Shown here in pieces: positions 33,284-44,469 of a stretch of 64,000 nt of DNA. Source of the DNA: Catonia carolina. Lineage: Eukaryota; Arthropoda; Insecta; Hemiptera; Achilidae. Every line of letters begins with the position of its first letter. Position 1 is the first letter of the stretch. The stretch is taken from contig JAQMRL010000016.1 in assembly GCA_035578175.1 (NCBI GenBank), positions 1,303,501 to 1,367,500 on the forward strand. Reading direction: 5' to 3'. The translations under genes were made by a program, and so were the position numbers. The notes under the pieces are model-generated. The model ran no database searches and had not been told where the DNA came from. It saw only the letters and a list, made by a program, of their open reading frames with translations.

Positions 33284-33720
33284 TGCCGGCATCATTTAGT
33301 TCATCGTTGGAAAATTTTTGACCACTGAGCCATTTTTTCAAGTTCGGAAACAGAAAATAATCCCTGGGGGTAATTCTGGCGAATAGGGTGCATGAGGTAG
33401 CAATTCAAACTTCAATTCATAGATTTTGGCCATTTCAGTAATGGATTTGTGAGCTGGTGCATTGTCTTGATGAATCAACACTTTCTTCTTAGCCAAATGC
33501 CGCCGTTTTTGCTTGATTTTTTCGCTCAAACATTGCAGCAATAAGTTTACATAATACTCGCTGTTGATAGTTTATCTTTTTTCAAGATAGTCAATGAAAA
33601 TTATTCCATGCGCATCCGAAAAAACCGACGCCATGACCTTGCCTGCAGATGGAACGGTGTTGCCTTCTTTGGAGCCGGTTCCCCCTTTTCAGTCCATTCT
33701 TTTGATCGTTCTTTTGTCTC
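33284..33720 (-). pseudogene. mariner transposase, catalytic C-terminal part, broken
   Basis: Minus-strand translation shows FSDAHGIIFIDYL, then a stop, LLLQCLSEKIKQKRRHLAKK, VLIHQDNAPAHKS and LLPHAPYSPELPPG. HQDNAPAH and HAPYSPEL are the second-aspartate and third-acidic surroundings of mariner DDD transposases. A stop at about 33,575 and a frameshift after PPG prevent a complete protein. Confidence 0.8.
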
Positions 33721-33861
33721 TGGTGTGAAGTGATGGATCCATGTTTAATCCATGCTTATGAAACGACACAAAAATTCTGCTTTGTTGCTGTGAAACTTTA
33801 CTAAACAATGTTTACTAAACATATACTTCACTAAACAATTTTTTTTGGGTTTTGGTTTTTT

Positions 33862-34195
33862 GGGATGCGCATGGAATAATTTTCATTGACTATCTTGAAA
33901 AAAGATAAACTATCAACAGCGAGTATTATGTAAACTTATTGCTGCAATGTTTGAGCGAAGAAATCAAGCAAAAACGGCCGCATTTGGCTAAGTAGAAAGT
34001 GTTGATTCATCAAGACAATGCACCAGGTCACAAATCCATTATTGAAATGGCCAAAATCAATGAACTAAAGTTTAAAATGCTATCTCATGCACCCTATTCG
34101 CCAGAATTACCCCCCAGATTATTTTCTGTTTCCAAACTTGAAAAAATGGCTCAGTGGTCAAAAATTTTCCAACGATGAACTAAGTGATGCCGGCA
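33862..34195 (+). repeat. Inverted second mariner fragment
   Basis: Reverse complement of 33,284-33,617 with roughly one mismatch in ten, so it derives from a different mariner copy. Separated from its partner by ~245 bp, it makes a long hairpin in any transcript crossing the region. Confidence 0.8.
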
Positions 34196-34289
34196 GTGAG
34201 ACATCTGTACCCAATTGAAACATCGTCACGACACTGTTTTTCCTAGAGTGTGAGCAAACGTGGCACCCATCTTGCACACAGCTTTCTCA

Positions 34290-34620
34290 TGTCCAAATTT
34301 TTAGATAATAGGCCTATACGATTTACCGCTTTTTCGAAATGCCCACAATGTCCGCTAGCTCGCGCATTTTCAGTCGACGATCATCCAGTACCGCTTTGGG
34401 GATTTTCTTCACCATTTCTGGAGTCGTCACCTCATTTGGTCGACCACTGCGATGCTCGTACGGTCTCGTTTAAACTCTGCTACCCAATATTTTACTGTTG
34501 TAAACGAAGGAGCAGACTCACCTAGAATAGAATCTAGTTCAGCTTTTATATTGTTTCGGCTGAGGACTTTCAATAAAAGTATTGTAACATATAACGATGA
34601 CCAATTTGCTCCATTTTCAC
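34290..34620 (-). pseudogene. mariner transposase, N-terminal DNA-binding part, broken
   Basis: Minus-strand translation includes KTRPYEHRSGRPNEVTTPEM and AVLDDRRLKMRELADIVGIS, the linker and second helix-turn-helix of mariner transposases. It is separated from the catalytic part by the inverted fragment. Confidence 0.7.
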
Positions 34621-34870
34621 AAGTTCACTGAAAACGTTCAATATTGATGGCTCGCAAATAAATAATAAGAAACATGGCGTCTTCAAACATGAAACATATG
34701 CTTCATGAAATGTGTAACTTCTAATAGAAAGATATTTTTCAAACAACTACCGCCATCTTTAGGTCAGGCCGGGTACTTATGGTACCACCCTCGTATAACG
34801 TAAGTTTATTACGTATACGTGATGCGTGGCAGTGCCACAGGTGTTTCTGTCATTAAATATAATAAAATGT

Positions 34871-34884
34871 GTTGTTGTTTTCAG
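34871..34884 (+). promoter_or_regulatory. Predicted splice acceptor of zinc-finger gene 2
   Basis: GTTGTTGTTTTCAG directly before the ATG, as in the other two genes. Confidence 0.65.
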
Positions 34885-36159
34885 ATGGCTGATGCAACTG
34901 GCGTGAGAGTGGACTCTTCAAGCAGAACAACCTCACAAGTCTGTAAATTATGTAGACTGGCTACCATTGACTGCCACAACAAGAATAAACTCATTGCGTA
35001 CTGTGCAAAGTGTAAGAAGAGATTACGTAAACAAAGAACCAAATCTTGGTATGGTAAAATTAAACAGCTGTACGACTCTTGTTTGACTTGCCTGAATACG
35101 TTCTACAACAATCTCTCATACGAACCACATGACTGTACACTAGAAGGCATATTCGTTTGTGATGGTTGTGGCAGAGTATTCCTCCACAAGGAGAATATAA
35201 CGCTACATGTAAGTAAATGTCACAAAATCATTTCAAAAATGAATGCAACTGTAAGTGAAAACAATGGCCAAAGAGATTCAAAATCGGAATTGGAGTTGGA
35301 ACATTGTGGGAGTACTTCTAGATTGAGTGAAAGTAGCAGTGGCCACAAGATGTCTAAATCAACTGACAATGTGATTGGCCAGTCTAAATTACCCAAAACA
35401 TGTAAAGATGTCACTTGTAGTATTTGTGGGAAGGTTTTAAGTAGTAATTTCGCTTTAATTAGACATTTGCGTTTACATACAGGAGAGAAACCTTTTAAGT
35501 GTAAGTTTTGCAACAATGAATTTAAACAACTTGGAAATTTGAACACACATTTGCGAATTCATACTGCTGAGAAACCATATAAGTGTAAACGCTGCAGTAA
35601 AATGTTTACACAGTCTTCTTCTTTAAAAACTCACACGCGTTTACATACAGGGAAGAAGCCATTCAATTGTAAATTCTGTAATAAAAAGTTTACTCAGTCC
35701 GGTGATTTAACTAGTCATGTGCGTTTACATACAGGTGAGAAACCGTTCAGTTGTAAATTCTGTAATAAAAAGTTTACACAGTCAACTAATTTAAATACTC
35801 ACATGCGTGTGCATACAGGAGAGAAACCTTTTAAGTGTAAGTTTTGCAAAAAAGACTTTAAACAACTTGAACATTTAAAAAGACATTTGCGAATTCATAC
35901 GGGTGAGAAACCGTTCAATTGTAAATTCTGTAATAAAAAGTTTACAAATTCATATGGTTTAACAAATCATGTGCGTTTACATACAGGGGAGAAACCGTTC
36001 AAATGTAAATTCTGTAATAAAAAGTTTACAGTTTCATCTAATTTAAGTACTCACATGCGTTTACATACAGGGGAGAAACCCTTTAACTGTAAACTCTGTA
36101 ATAAAAAGTTTACACAGTTATCTCATTTAAATACTCATATGCGTACACATATGAAATAG
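34885..36159 (+). CDS. C2H2 zinc-finger protein 2 (9 fingers)
   Basis: Predicted 424-residue nuclear DNA-binding protein encoded in one exon, start chosen at the ATG after the acceptor. Residues 1-177 differ from protein 1 at only a handful of sites (G8R, A16T, M70L, K97R, G176V). Nine canonical fingers run from C178 to H422, with helix residues SNFALIR, QLGNLNT, QSSSLKT, QSGDLTS, QSTNLNT, QLEHLKR, NSYGLTN, VSSNLST and QLSHLNT. Two linkers are unusual (TAEKPYK and TGKKPFN). It ends ...HMRTHMK with an intact last finger, so it preserves the end that gene 1 has lost. The array is collinear in parts with gene 1, for example the QLEHLK finger, and reshuffled in others. Probably a transcriptional regulator; target unknown. 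Confidence 0.85.
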   Translation: MADATGVRVDSSSRTTSQVCKLCRLATIDCHNKNKLIAYCAKCKKRLRKQRTKSWYGKIKQLYDSCLTCLNTFYNNLSYEPHDCTLEGIFVCDGCGRVFLHKENITLHVSKCHKIISKMNATVSENNGQRDSKSELELEHCGSTSRLSESSSGHKMSKSTDNVIGQSKLPKTCKDVTCSICGKVLSSNFALIRHLRLHTGEKPFKCKFCNNEFKQLGNLNTHLRIHTAEKPYKCKRCSKMFTQSSSLKTHTRLHTGKKPFNCKFCNKKFTQSGDLTSHVRLHTGEKPFSCKFCNKKFTQSTNLNTHMRVHTGEKPFKCKFCKKDFKQLEHLKRHLRIHTGEKPFNCKFCNKKFTNSYGLTNHVRLHTGEKPFKCKFCNKKFTVSSNLSTHMRLHTGEKPFNCKLCNKKFTQLSHLNTHMRTHMK

Positions 36160-36363
36160 AAATAATACAAGTGTGTGATCCTCTTTAGGTAGTGCTTGTA
36201 TATACAGAAGAGTGAAAGTATAAATATAATTTTTGCATAATATACTCTCTCCAAGTAGTCAATTTAAGAGCACATCACAAACATGACTAGTTCCATAAAG
36301 TAAAATAATACTTACTATAAATTAAAATACAAATGAAATTCATCACTTTACCCTTGGTTCCTT
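36160..36363 (+). other. Likely 3' untranslated region of zinc-finger gene 2
   Basis: Almost identical to the region after gene 1. No canonical AATAAA occurs before the next repeat. Confidence 0.4.
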
Positions 36364-37404
36364 TTACCTTTCTCTATATATATAAATATATATAAGGAGC
36401 AAAGTATTGTTTTCTTGTAGATTTTTTGAAATCGGAGTTTTCACCGGATCTACACGTGTTTAGACCCTGTGAACCCATAAAACATGTTTTTAGCAATTGG
36501 TCTGTGTGTGCAAACAAAATACTTCCAGAACGGAACATCGTACGAATCTAAAACTTAAGTTAGATACCACTAGATGACCCGACACGAACGTTTTCTTCAA
36601 GATCGGTTAACTGGAGGTAGTAGTTTATAATGTTATTTTTCACTTTTTTCAGATTTTCTCAAAACCGGCTCTTTCGATTTTTTTGAAAAATTGCCTTATT
36701 TTTCTAAATTGTTTATGCTCTACAAAATGGGGTAGGCGCCATGTCTGCTGAAATTCTTGGAGAGGTTTTCTTGTAAAAAAATTGATTTTTTAAGATTGCG
36801 ACGTTGATATACATTTTAGCGCAAAAATATTTGAAACAAAAGTGGTAGGGAATTAAAAATCCTACAACTTCTATTTTGAACACTTTTTTGTATAACGCCC
36901 TGTTTAGCGTTAATTAGTGATTTTCTGGTTTTTCTCACAAAAACGTGTAAAAAATCGATTTTTTAAGATTTCAGCCTTAGAATGCATTTTACGACAGAAG
37001 TGTATATAATCAAATTTTTAGGAAATTAGAAGAGATGTAACTTTTATTTCAAGATTGTTTCTGTACAGCAACGATTTTTAAAAAAAATCGTAGGACCAGT
37101 TTTTTAGAAAATCTCAAAAAAGTGAAAAATTACACGAATAAACTACTACTTCTGGTTGACCGATTTTGATGAAAATGTTCGTATCGGGTCCGGTAGTGGT
37201 ATTAAACTTAAGTTTTAAGTTTCAAGTTCGTACAATGTTCCGTTCTTGAGATATTCTGTTCACACACACATACCAATCGCTAAAACATGTTTTTTTGGGT
37301 TCAGGGGGTCTGAAAACGTGTAGATCTGGTGAAAAGTCGATTTTGAAAAATCAATATGAAAAAAATACTTCGTTTCTATATATTCATATAGGCAAGAGAA
37401 AGTA
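36364..37404. mobile_element. Inverted chimeric ACTTTCTCTTGCC-family element, unit 2
   Basis: Paralogue of 12,444-13,482 with the same orientation switch near 37,070. Confidence 0.7.
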
Positions 37405-38646
37405 AAAATATGTAATATAGAATAAGCAAGAATATTGTAATCGGTAATCTGTAATTAATTCATAATGTATTGACAGTTTGTAAATAATAACTTATTATAA
37501 TATCGTTTCTTCTTTTTAGAATATTATTTCTTATTGTTTTATTATCATTTCATTAGGCGTTGCCTTACTCAGGAAAGTAATTTATGTTCAGACAGTTTAG
37601 AAATTGTACATATTATAAAATTAATACATGTAATGGAAATAAATTAATATTTAGGTGTGTGGATTAAAATTTGTTATAGTTTCATATACTTGTGTTGTAC
37701 ATAACTTATATGTAATTATTTTATTATAATTAATGACGTCTGGTATAGTTTCTGGTGTGTATGTTTATTTTTCTCTACGGTTGTTGTTAAATCAGTTTTA
37801 AAACGTAATTTATATTTAATTTTATTTGTTTTTTTTATTATGTCATGAATCTTGTTACTTTTGCTTTATTATTTAAGTATTTTTCATCTTTTGTATAATG
37901 AAATGCTCTACTCAGGGCGATTGGTACGTGGTATATATAAATTAAAATAGGATTATACGATTAACCATGTAAGGGACTGGCCGGGTGAAATAATTACACA
38001 GGTTATCAACTGATATTAAGTTTAATTAAAAAACTAATTACGTCGCTAATACTTAACTGCTTACCTATTGATCTTATTACTAGCCTATAACTAGGCTAGT
38101 AATAAGCCTAGTTTTTAAGGCTTATTACTTTTTACTTTTTTTTATTACTTATTACTTTTGCAAGCCGGGTAGCGCTTCTCGAACGGGCTCGGTATCTGTT
38201 GGAGCTGGCAGACCACGGAGAGGATCTTACGACCAATCACTAAATCTAATTTATACACTACTTTTAGCCTACGTGGTTTCTGTCCATTACCAAACTTAAA
38301 CAATAGGTTATAATCTAGCAAGTACCTCGATATGGTCTTGTCCACCGGTCTTTCTTAACGCACTACACACTTAATCTAAACCTTACCACTAAAAAGTCAC
38401 ACACCCGTACAAACGATTGTTCTAAATACTACTCGATTAATTAACTGTTCACCCACTTGATCGCCCAACGCTTGTCCACTCCCGTACTATACAACTGTCC
38501 GTTACTCACTGCACTCTCGGTAGGCCTACTACACACCTGCAAGGGTTGAATAGCAGACCCGTTATATGATTGTTCTCTTTTTGCCTGCTATCAACCCTTA
38601 CACCCACATTCCACAGAGTTCATTTACCCGTCCACTCCTCACTTCG
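37405..38646. other. Unit-conserved non-coding DNA downstream of gene 2
   Basis: Matches unit 1 from 13,483 to 15,427 without the Harbinger element; the empty TTA site is near 38,264. A ~30-bp insertion (about 37,627-37,650) and a low-complexity patch (38,085-38,155) are specific to unit 2. No coding sequence is seen. Confidence 0.5.
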
Positions 38647-38770
38647 AATCCCACACGGGCATGGCATTTTTTCATACGTTACAAAAGTTTATTTCATCCT
38701 TCACCGTCTGCATTAGCAGCAATTTGCAAAACAGTCGGACGTTAAACAAAAAAAAAAAAAAAAAAAAAAA
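38647..38770 (+). mobile_element. 5'-truncated tRNA-derived SINE, family 3
   Basis: Begins within the B box (AATCCCACACGGGCATGGC), has the family-3 body (TTCATACGTTAC, CCGTCTGCATTAGCAG, CAGTCGGACGTTAAAC) and a ~22-base A-tail. Direct repeats TCCTCACTTCG flank it (38,636-38,646 and 38,771-38,781), the same target as the RTE-like fragment of unit 1. Confidence 0.85.
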
Positions 38771-38856
38771 TCCTCACTTCGCTTATGTCCTAAAAGTAAA
38801 CCTGTTTTAACTATATCTATTACTAACCTAATATACCGTATTAATCAGTACCTTAC

Positions 38857-39440
38857 ATAAGCAAACGTAAAGAAATATTACATTGATTTCTATAAATAAA
38901 CCTTAAAAAAACTAGATAGGCCTAATGTATACGTTTATGTAAATAAAGACAAATAATTTGTAATTGTTATTATTAATAATGAAAATGTTAGTGATTATTT
39001 TAAGGGTAATTAGAGACGGAAGGGGCGCGTTGGCACGCGTTTACCGCACGGCGGGCGGCCAACATTGAGCGGTAGTAGACATGAATGAGATGCGTGTGTA
39101 TTAACAACCATTGAAAAATGTAATGTCGCATCAACTGCATGTTACCGTTGTATCATGTGACACCGTCTGTCTGTACCCAGCCTAATATGTCATTGTTTAT
39201 GGTTTATATTTTCAACAACACTAACTGTAATATGTTACACTAAAACGATAGTAGAATGACTCACTAGGCATTACAACAGCGAGCTTGGAAATGTGTGGCG
39301 CGCGCGGCCTATATAAATAATTTCACTAATTCCATCACTACCTCGCCAATTAACGTTTAGCTCTGTTCTTTACTGGAGGAGATCCATTCAAATATTGTAG
39401 TCTCTTTCTTGCCAACAAATACGTTTTGTAATAAAGTTGT
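38857..39440 (+). promoter_or_regulatory. GC-rich TATA/poly(A) block, LTR-like or promoter-like
   Basis: Starts where similarity to unit 1 ends. A GC-rich part (39,020-39,060 and 39,295-39,310, GCGCGCGCGGCC) is followed by TATATAAATA (39,310-39,319) and, ~115 bp on, AATAAAG (39,430-39,436), an order expected of a U3-R-U5 long terminal repeat. The copy at 54,205-54,760 keeps both motifs. I cannot define the ends, so a cellular promoter remains possible. Confidence 0.4.
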
Positions 39441-40015
39441 CTAAATAATTGTGTTAAAAATTAAGATCTGCTTATGGCATTTTTAAATTTCTCAATTGAG
39501 TCCCAACTGTATTTTATAAAAGCTGTTTCACCGCATGGTATTTGCACAGCGTTACTGAAACGTGTCATTTAATAACTTTGCATATTTTATTTTGACAACT
39601 AATACTTCACACTTGTGAGTACTGCATTGAGTAAAAACTGGGAAAACAATGTTCTTGATCTTTTAAAATATTTTCACAGTTGGGAAATGGAACGGCAAGT
39701 AATGAAGACTGTAAATATCAGGAGATTACCAAACAGTAATACCTCCTATACATTTGTAAATGTCAAAATTTCAACTTGCAGACTAGAAAAACATTGTTAA
39801 GACAAAGTACTGTGGACGCATGTCAATGCTTACTTGTAAAATGTAAATCATGAACCAATGACAATCAGTTGATAGTAACTGGGCACTTATAGTTTTACGA
39901 ATAGAAATGTTCAATGTTTAAACAAAATTATATTGTGACAATATCTGAAAGGAAAGAGTGTTGAAGAATTCTCTAAATGTACAGACATTTAAAAGGTGTT
40001 AACTTAGATAATAAC
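39441..40015. other. No recognisable feature
   Basis: AT-rich sequence shared with unit 3 (54,760-55,296) at high identity. A 61-codon open frame (39,615-39,800) is not maintained in unit 3. Confidence 0.4.
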
Positions 40016-40480
40016 GGGTGTTTTATTGACGACACAACCCTGATTATAAGAAGATAGAAGTAATAAGTTGGTAAATTTTCTGTCCCCCAATCGGTATGAT
40101 GGTAACAGTGTACTCAAGGCCAACTATTTAAGATAGTTAAAATGTTCCAGTCAAGCATTAGTGTGGTGACAGCAGTCGCTTCGTTATATCGTGTCAGCAA
40201 TGGTTGTTTCCAAGGAAAAGATTATGGCTTTTAACATAGGGTTTCATTCTTAATAAAACACCCGTAGAATATTTTATTAATAAAACCATTGCTGACACAA
40301 TATAACGAAACGACTTCTGTCACAACACTAATGCTTGACTGGAACATTTTAACTGTCTTAGGTAGAGTGTACTGTACCTTGAGTGCACTGTTGCCAACAT
40401 ACCGATTGGGGGACAGAAAATTTACCGATTTATTACTTCTATCTTTTTATTATTAGGGTTGCGTCGCTAATAAAACACCC
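40016..40480. mobile_element. Fold-back element with GGGTGTTTTATT ends, unit 2 copy
   Basis: Mirror arms of ~200 bp open GGGTGTTTTATT and close AATAAAACACCC, sharing TTTCTGTCCCCCAATCGGTA and CCAGTCAAGCATTAGTGTGG in inverted order. The arms are more diverged than those of the hairpin at 18,995. The copy at 56,270-56,729 is its paralogue. Confidence 0.7.
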
Positions 40481-41140
40481 TATAATAGTAGTAAATAAAA
40501 AATAGGGTTTCTGAGAAATAGAAATATAACGCACAAATGGTTACATGTAGCCTATTGTTGTACGGCTACCTAAAGGAGTCGGGTATCTAATTAGATAATT
40601 GGCTCTTTTTGTAACCATTCTATTCAATTATGATGAGTGTATTTTTATTATTATATAGAAAATCTCTGTCCCTCTCGTGATATCTATAGCTTCATGTATG
40701 TAAGGGAGCACACCGTTTTGGAGTTGAGTCTTTGATCTGGCAGTGAGTCAGTGATACTGTGTACTAGTACGCCTGCCAAGAGATCCACCGTAAATTGTAG
40801 ACACAAATAATCGTTGTTATCTTTGTAAGTAGCACTTTGTTTAAGTAAGTGCAAAGTAATCTTGCAATTGGTTAAGTTTATGTCATAAATTTATTGTAAT
40901 TAATTTGTTATTTCTTTTAAGTAATTTAATTGTAGGTTTAAGACACTTAAATTGTTCTTGTAATTTTTAGTTTGCAATAAATAATACTTGTAATTCTTAA
41001 ACTATAGTGTGTTAATTATTTATCTTACCTAGATCCCGAAACGGACCTTAGAGATAAGTGTCACAATACATCATTGTCTAATGACTGAATGTGTAAGATC
41101 AGTTGAGGCTGTCAACTAAATACATAATTTGGAATCTTTT
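40481..41140. other. Unit 2/3-shared stretch with LTR-like traits
   Basis: Contains GGAGCACACCGTTTTGGAG, long TTTAAGTAA-rich runs and AATAAATAATACTTG near 40,976. This could be an old long terminal repeat, but no ends or target duplication are visible. Matches 56,730-57,400. Confidence 0.3.
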
Positions 41141-41159
41141 ATATTGTAATAATCTGTTT

Positions 41160-41312
41160 CCAGCTTGTTTTGTTCATGCGCTCTTGGGTTCGAATCCCAT
41201 TCAGGCGCTGAATATTTTCATACATTACAAAAAAATCATTTCATCCTTCACTGTCTGCATTAGCAGAAATTGCAGAACAATAGGACTATAAACTAAAAGA
41301 AAAAAAATTGCC
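41160..41312 (+). mobile_element. 5'-truncated tRNA-derived SINE, family 3, unit 2
   Basis: B box GGTTCGAATCCC near 41,188, then TTCATACATTAC, CTGTCTGCATTAGCAG and an A-rich tail. Paralogue at 57,415-57,548. Confidence 0.7.
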
Positions 41313-41338
41313 ATGTTCAGTCTAGTTGTACTTTTTCT

Positions 41339-41622
41339 TGCCTATATAAATTTATAGCAAAGAGTATTGCTTTCATGTTAATGAGAAATCCAGTTTTCAC
41401 AAGATATACATGTTTTCAGACCCCTGAACCCAAAAAAACATGTTTTCAGCAATTGTTCTGTGTGTGAATAAAATATCTTAAGGAAGGGACTTTGTACGAA
41501 GTTGAAACTTAAAATTTAAGTTAGGTACTACTAGAGGAACCAACACGAACATTATCATCTAAATTGGTTAATCGGAAGTAGTAGTTTCTTCATGTAATTT
41601 TCACTTGTTTTGCGACGATCGC
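41339..41622 (-). mobile_element. Partial ACTTTCTCTTGCC-family element, unit 2
   Basis: Opens TACTTTTTCTTGCC, keeps the stem-loop and CCTGAACCCAAAA block, and stops after the TTCATGTAATTTTCAC region. Unit 3 carries the same fragment, split by a Tc1-like insertion. Confidence 0.7.
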
Positions 41623-41909
41623 TGCCCGCCGTGACAGACCGTTTTTTGTGTACCCAAATCTTAAGCCATTGAATTATGCACAAGATTATACACCCAACAA
41701 GAGTGACTCACTTGTCCATTATAAAGATGGATGGAATAGTGAAGAGAATGAAGAAGAACTGATACGTGTGTTTACTGTTTGTAGATCATCTTATGCGCAA
41801 AGATAGAGTGTGAATCTAGTTTGGAGTCGAGAAGTTCCTAAAAATTATGTGAAATGCATAATATGCATTATTCTGTACCAGTACTGACTTATGCAGTGTG
41901 ATTTGTTTG
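41623..41909. other. Unit 3' border sequence, unit 2
   Basis: Matches 58,790-58,980 and 61,530-61,630 in unit 3. No feature is recognised. Confidence 0.35.
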
Positions 41910-44395
41910 TTTTTTTTGCGCCCTGGAGACTCCAGGAGGAGTATAGGACATGTCAGTTATAACATCTGAAATACATATAAGAATCACACAATGTATCACT
42001 ACTATCAAGAAAGATAGTAGTGAAAGATAGTGCGGCCTATCAAGATAGGCCGCATTGGCGAAGTTGGTAACGTGCTCGCCTCTCATCATGCGGTCTTGGG
42101 TTCGAATCCCATTCAGGCACGGCATTTTTTCATACGTTACGTAATAACATTTCATCATTCACCGTCTGCATTAGCAGTAATTGCAGAACAGTCGGACATT
42201 AAACCAAAAAAAAAAAAAAAAAAAAATATCAAGAAATTCTTGGACGCTATAAAAAGTTTCACTAATCAAGTAATTTTTCAGATTCTTTTTAGAGGAATGT
42301 AAATTATGACAACATTTTAAAAATTGGGGTAATTTATTCATGAATTTTCTCCCTGTATAAGTAGGTTTCTGTTCAAACAATTTTCTGGAATGATTAGCCA
42401 CATAATAAACATTTCTATTTCTCATGTTATGATTGTGAACATTGAAATTCTGCATAAATATATTTTGCCTGACATACATAATCACCTCAAAAATGTAAAT
42501 AGAGGGAACTGTAAGCAATTAAAGCTCCTTAAATAGTGGCCTGCATGAGGTTAGATGGTTAGCTTACATCTAATAGCTTTCTTTTGAATTTTAAAAACCC
42601 TATTCATATTGCCAATACTAGAATTACCCCATACTAAGATACCATAACAGATATGAGACAGAATGAGGCCATTATAAGCTGCCATTAGTAATTTTTTATC
42701 ATTTAATCTGGCAATTTGTTTTAATGTAAATACCCCAGATGATATTTTACTACAAACTTGATTGGTATAGAAGTGGCAAGACAAAAATCTATCAAGAGAT
42801 ACTCCTAGGAACTTCACTGTTTCTACATGCTCTTAATTTTTATCATGAATAAATACATCAACTTCTCTACTTTCTTTAAAGTTATGTTTATTTTTGAACT
42901 GCAAGCACTGACACTTTTTCCCATTAACTGTTAATAACATTTGATTCAAGAACTGTACTACGGACTCTATGTTAACATGTGTATTTACTTCAAGAGCATC
43001 TACCAGTAAACTGTTACTGATAACTGACGTATCATCAGCAAAAAACAAAGCTCTGTCATTAGGTATGACTTCAGGTAGTCTATTAATGTACAATAGAATC
43101 AGAATTGTACCTAAAACTAACCCTTATGGAACGCCTGCTTTGACTTAAAGCTTTCCAGATACAACCTTTGTAAGTTTTCCTCTAACAACCCTTGTTAACT
43201 CCACACACTGCAATCTATTAATAAGGTAAGATTGAAACCATTTCAATTCTACATCCTTAATGCGTAATGACTCTTAATTTTTTCAATAAAACACAATCTA
43301 ATGGTTTCGATCAACACAATCGAAAGCTTTACTCAGATCCAGAAACACTGCCAATACTTTCTCCGTGGCATCCAATATATCAACTACTTGCTCCACAAGT
43401 GAAACTATTGCAGTTTTAGTTGATCTACCTTTTTGGAAACCATTCTGATCTTCTGAGATGATAAGGTTCAGTCAAGAAACTGATTAACCTAGTATATACT
43501 ACCTTTTCAAAAATTTTACTGATTGTGTTTAAGATATTATGGGCCTATAATTTTCAACTAACAGGCTATCTCCATTCTTAAATATAGGCAAAATTTTAGC
43601 CTCCTTCAGTTTGTTTGGAAGTATACATACCTGCTTCGAGTGAGAAGGTAATCAAATGAAGGAGAGGAGTAATTAAAAGATGTTTACATTCTTTAACAAT
43701 TATACTAGGAATCCCATTTAACTCGCATGTTTTCTTACATTTCAAACTATCAATAACTGATTCTATTTCCTCACTTGAAACTAGGCTAAATAGGAATCGA
43801 TTTACTACCTTGTTACCTTTTGGATCCTAACATCCCACTGTTTCCATAATCTGTTGTTTAAGTTTTAAATCTACTTCCTGATAATATTTATTAAAATAAT
43901 TAGGCCTACAAATTTCTGCACCGTTCTCAATAAGTTCATTATTTTTGTTAACAATATTTGGTATGTCAGTATAACTTTTGTTGCTAACTACACCTCGATT
44001 CTTATTTATTATTTCCCATATTGCTGAGCTTAAATTTGATGATTTATGAAGGATTTCAGCAGTTGTTTTGCATTAAGCTCTCTGGACTTCTCTGGCATAA
44101 TGTTCTTTAATAGTTTTGTACCTTTGTTCGTTAAATGTAGTCCTATGTGTTAGAAAATCAGAGAATACATCTCTGACTTCGGACGACATTTTCAAAATTT
44201 CCTCTGTGACTCTTTCATCTGTTACACTGACAATATTTTTTACATCTTTCTTTTTAATTGGACAACTATTATTATAATGAAATTTTAATGTTTCAATAAA
44301 ATTATGATATTTCTGATTATTGTCGAAAGAATTGAAAACAGTCTTCCAATCCTCTATGGATAAACTGTGTAACAAACAATTAATATTTCCTTGAT
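41910..44395 (-). mobile_element. CR1-like 3' fragment E at the unit 2/3 border
   Basis: More diverged than copies A and B. It has the 3' end (CTGGAGACTCCAGGAGGAGT on the + strand), the C-terminal region (42,518-42,240 and 42,817-42,551), the RT box ALFFADDTS with both aspartates (about 43,030), the KAFD region near 43,310, and the linker (44,375-44,073). Its endonuclease and ORF1 are missing. A SINE (42,013-42,226) interrupts the 3' region. Frames are broken at many points. Confidence 0.75.
42013..42226 (+). mobile_element. Full-length tRNA-derived SINE, family 3
   Basis: A box TGGCGAAGTTGG (about 42,055) and B box GGTTCGAATCC (about 42,101) match the polymerase III consensus. The body TTTTTTCATACGTTAC...CCGTCTGCATTAGCAG is followed by a ~22-base A-tail. 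It is flanked by TATCAAGAAA (42,003-42,012 and 42,227-42,236). A GGCCTATC/GATAGGCC palindrome lies before the A box. This is the best preserved copy of the family here. Confidence 0.9.
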
Positions 44396-44469
44396 TGAAG
44401 CTTGTAGTTATTTCCCGTGATTGCTGTAATTGTTCGTTGTATATAATTTAATTCTTTTGTTGTATCTAT

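Larger units (their letters stand above)
33114..34794 (-). mobile_element. mariner element with internal inverted duplication
   Basis: Terminal inverted repeats CGAGGGTGGTACC are flanked by TA on both sides (33,112-33,113 and 34,795-34,796). The transposase runs on the minus strand: a helix-turn-helix N-terminal part (about 34,560-34,290, with KMRELADIVGIS) and a catalytic part (about 33,720-33,284). At 1,681 bp it is longer than a usual ~1.3-kb mariner because about 335 bp of another copy (33,862-34,195) lies inside in opposite orientation. It replaces the repeat that precedes the coding exon in unit 1. Confidence 0.85.

Noticed and set aside
42055..42120. tRNA-like head of the family-3 SINE as a tRNA gene
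   Set aside because: Target duplications and an A-tail show it is a retroposed SINE.
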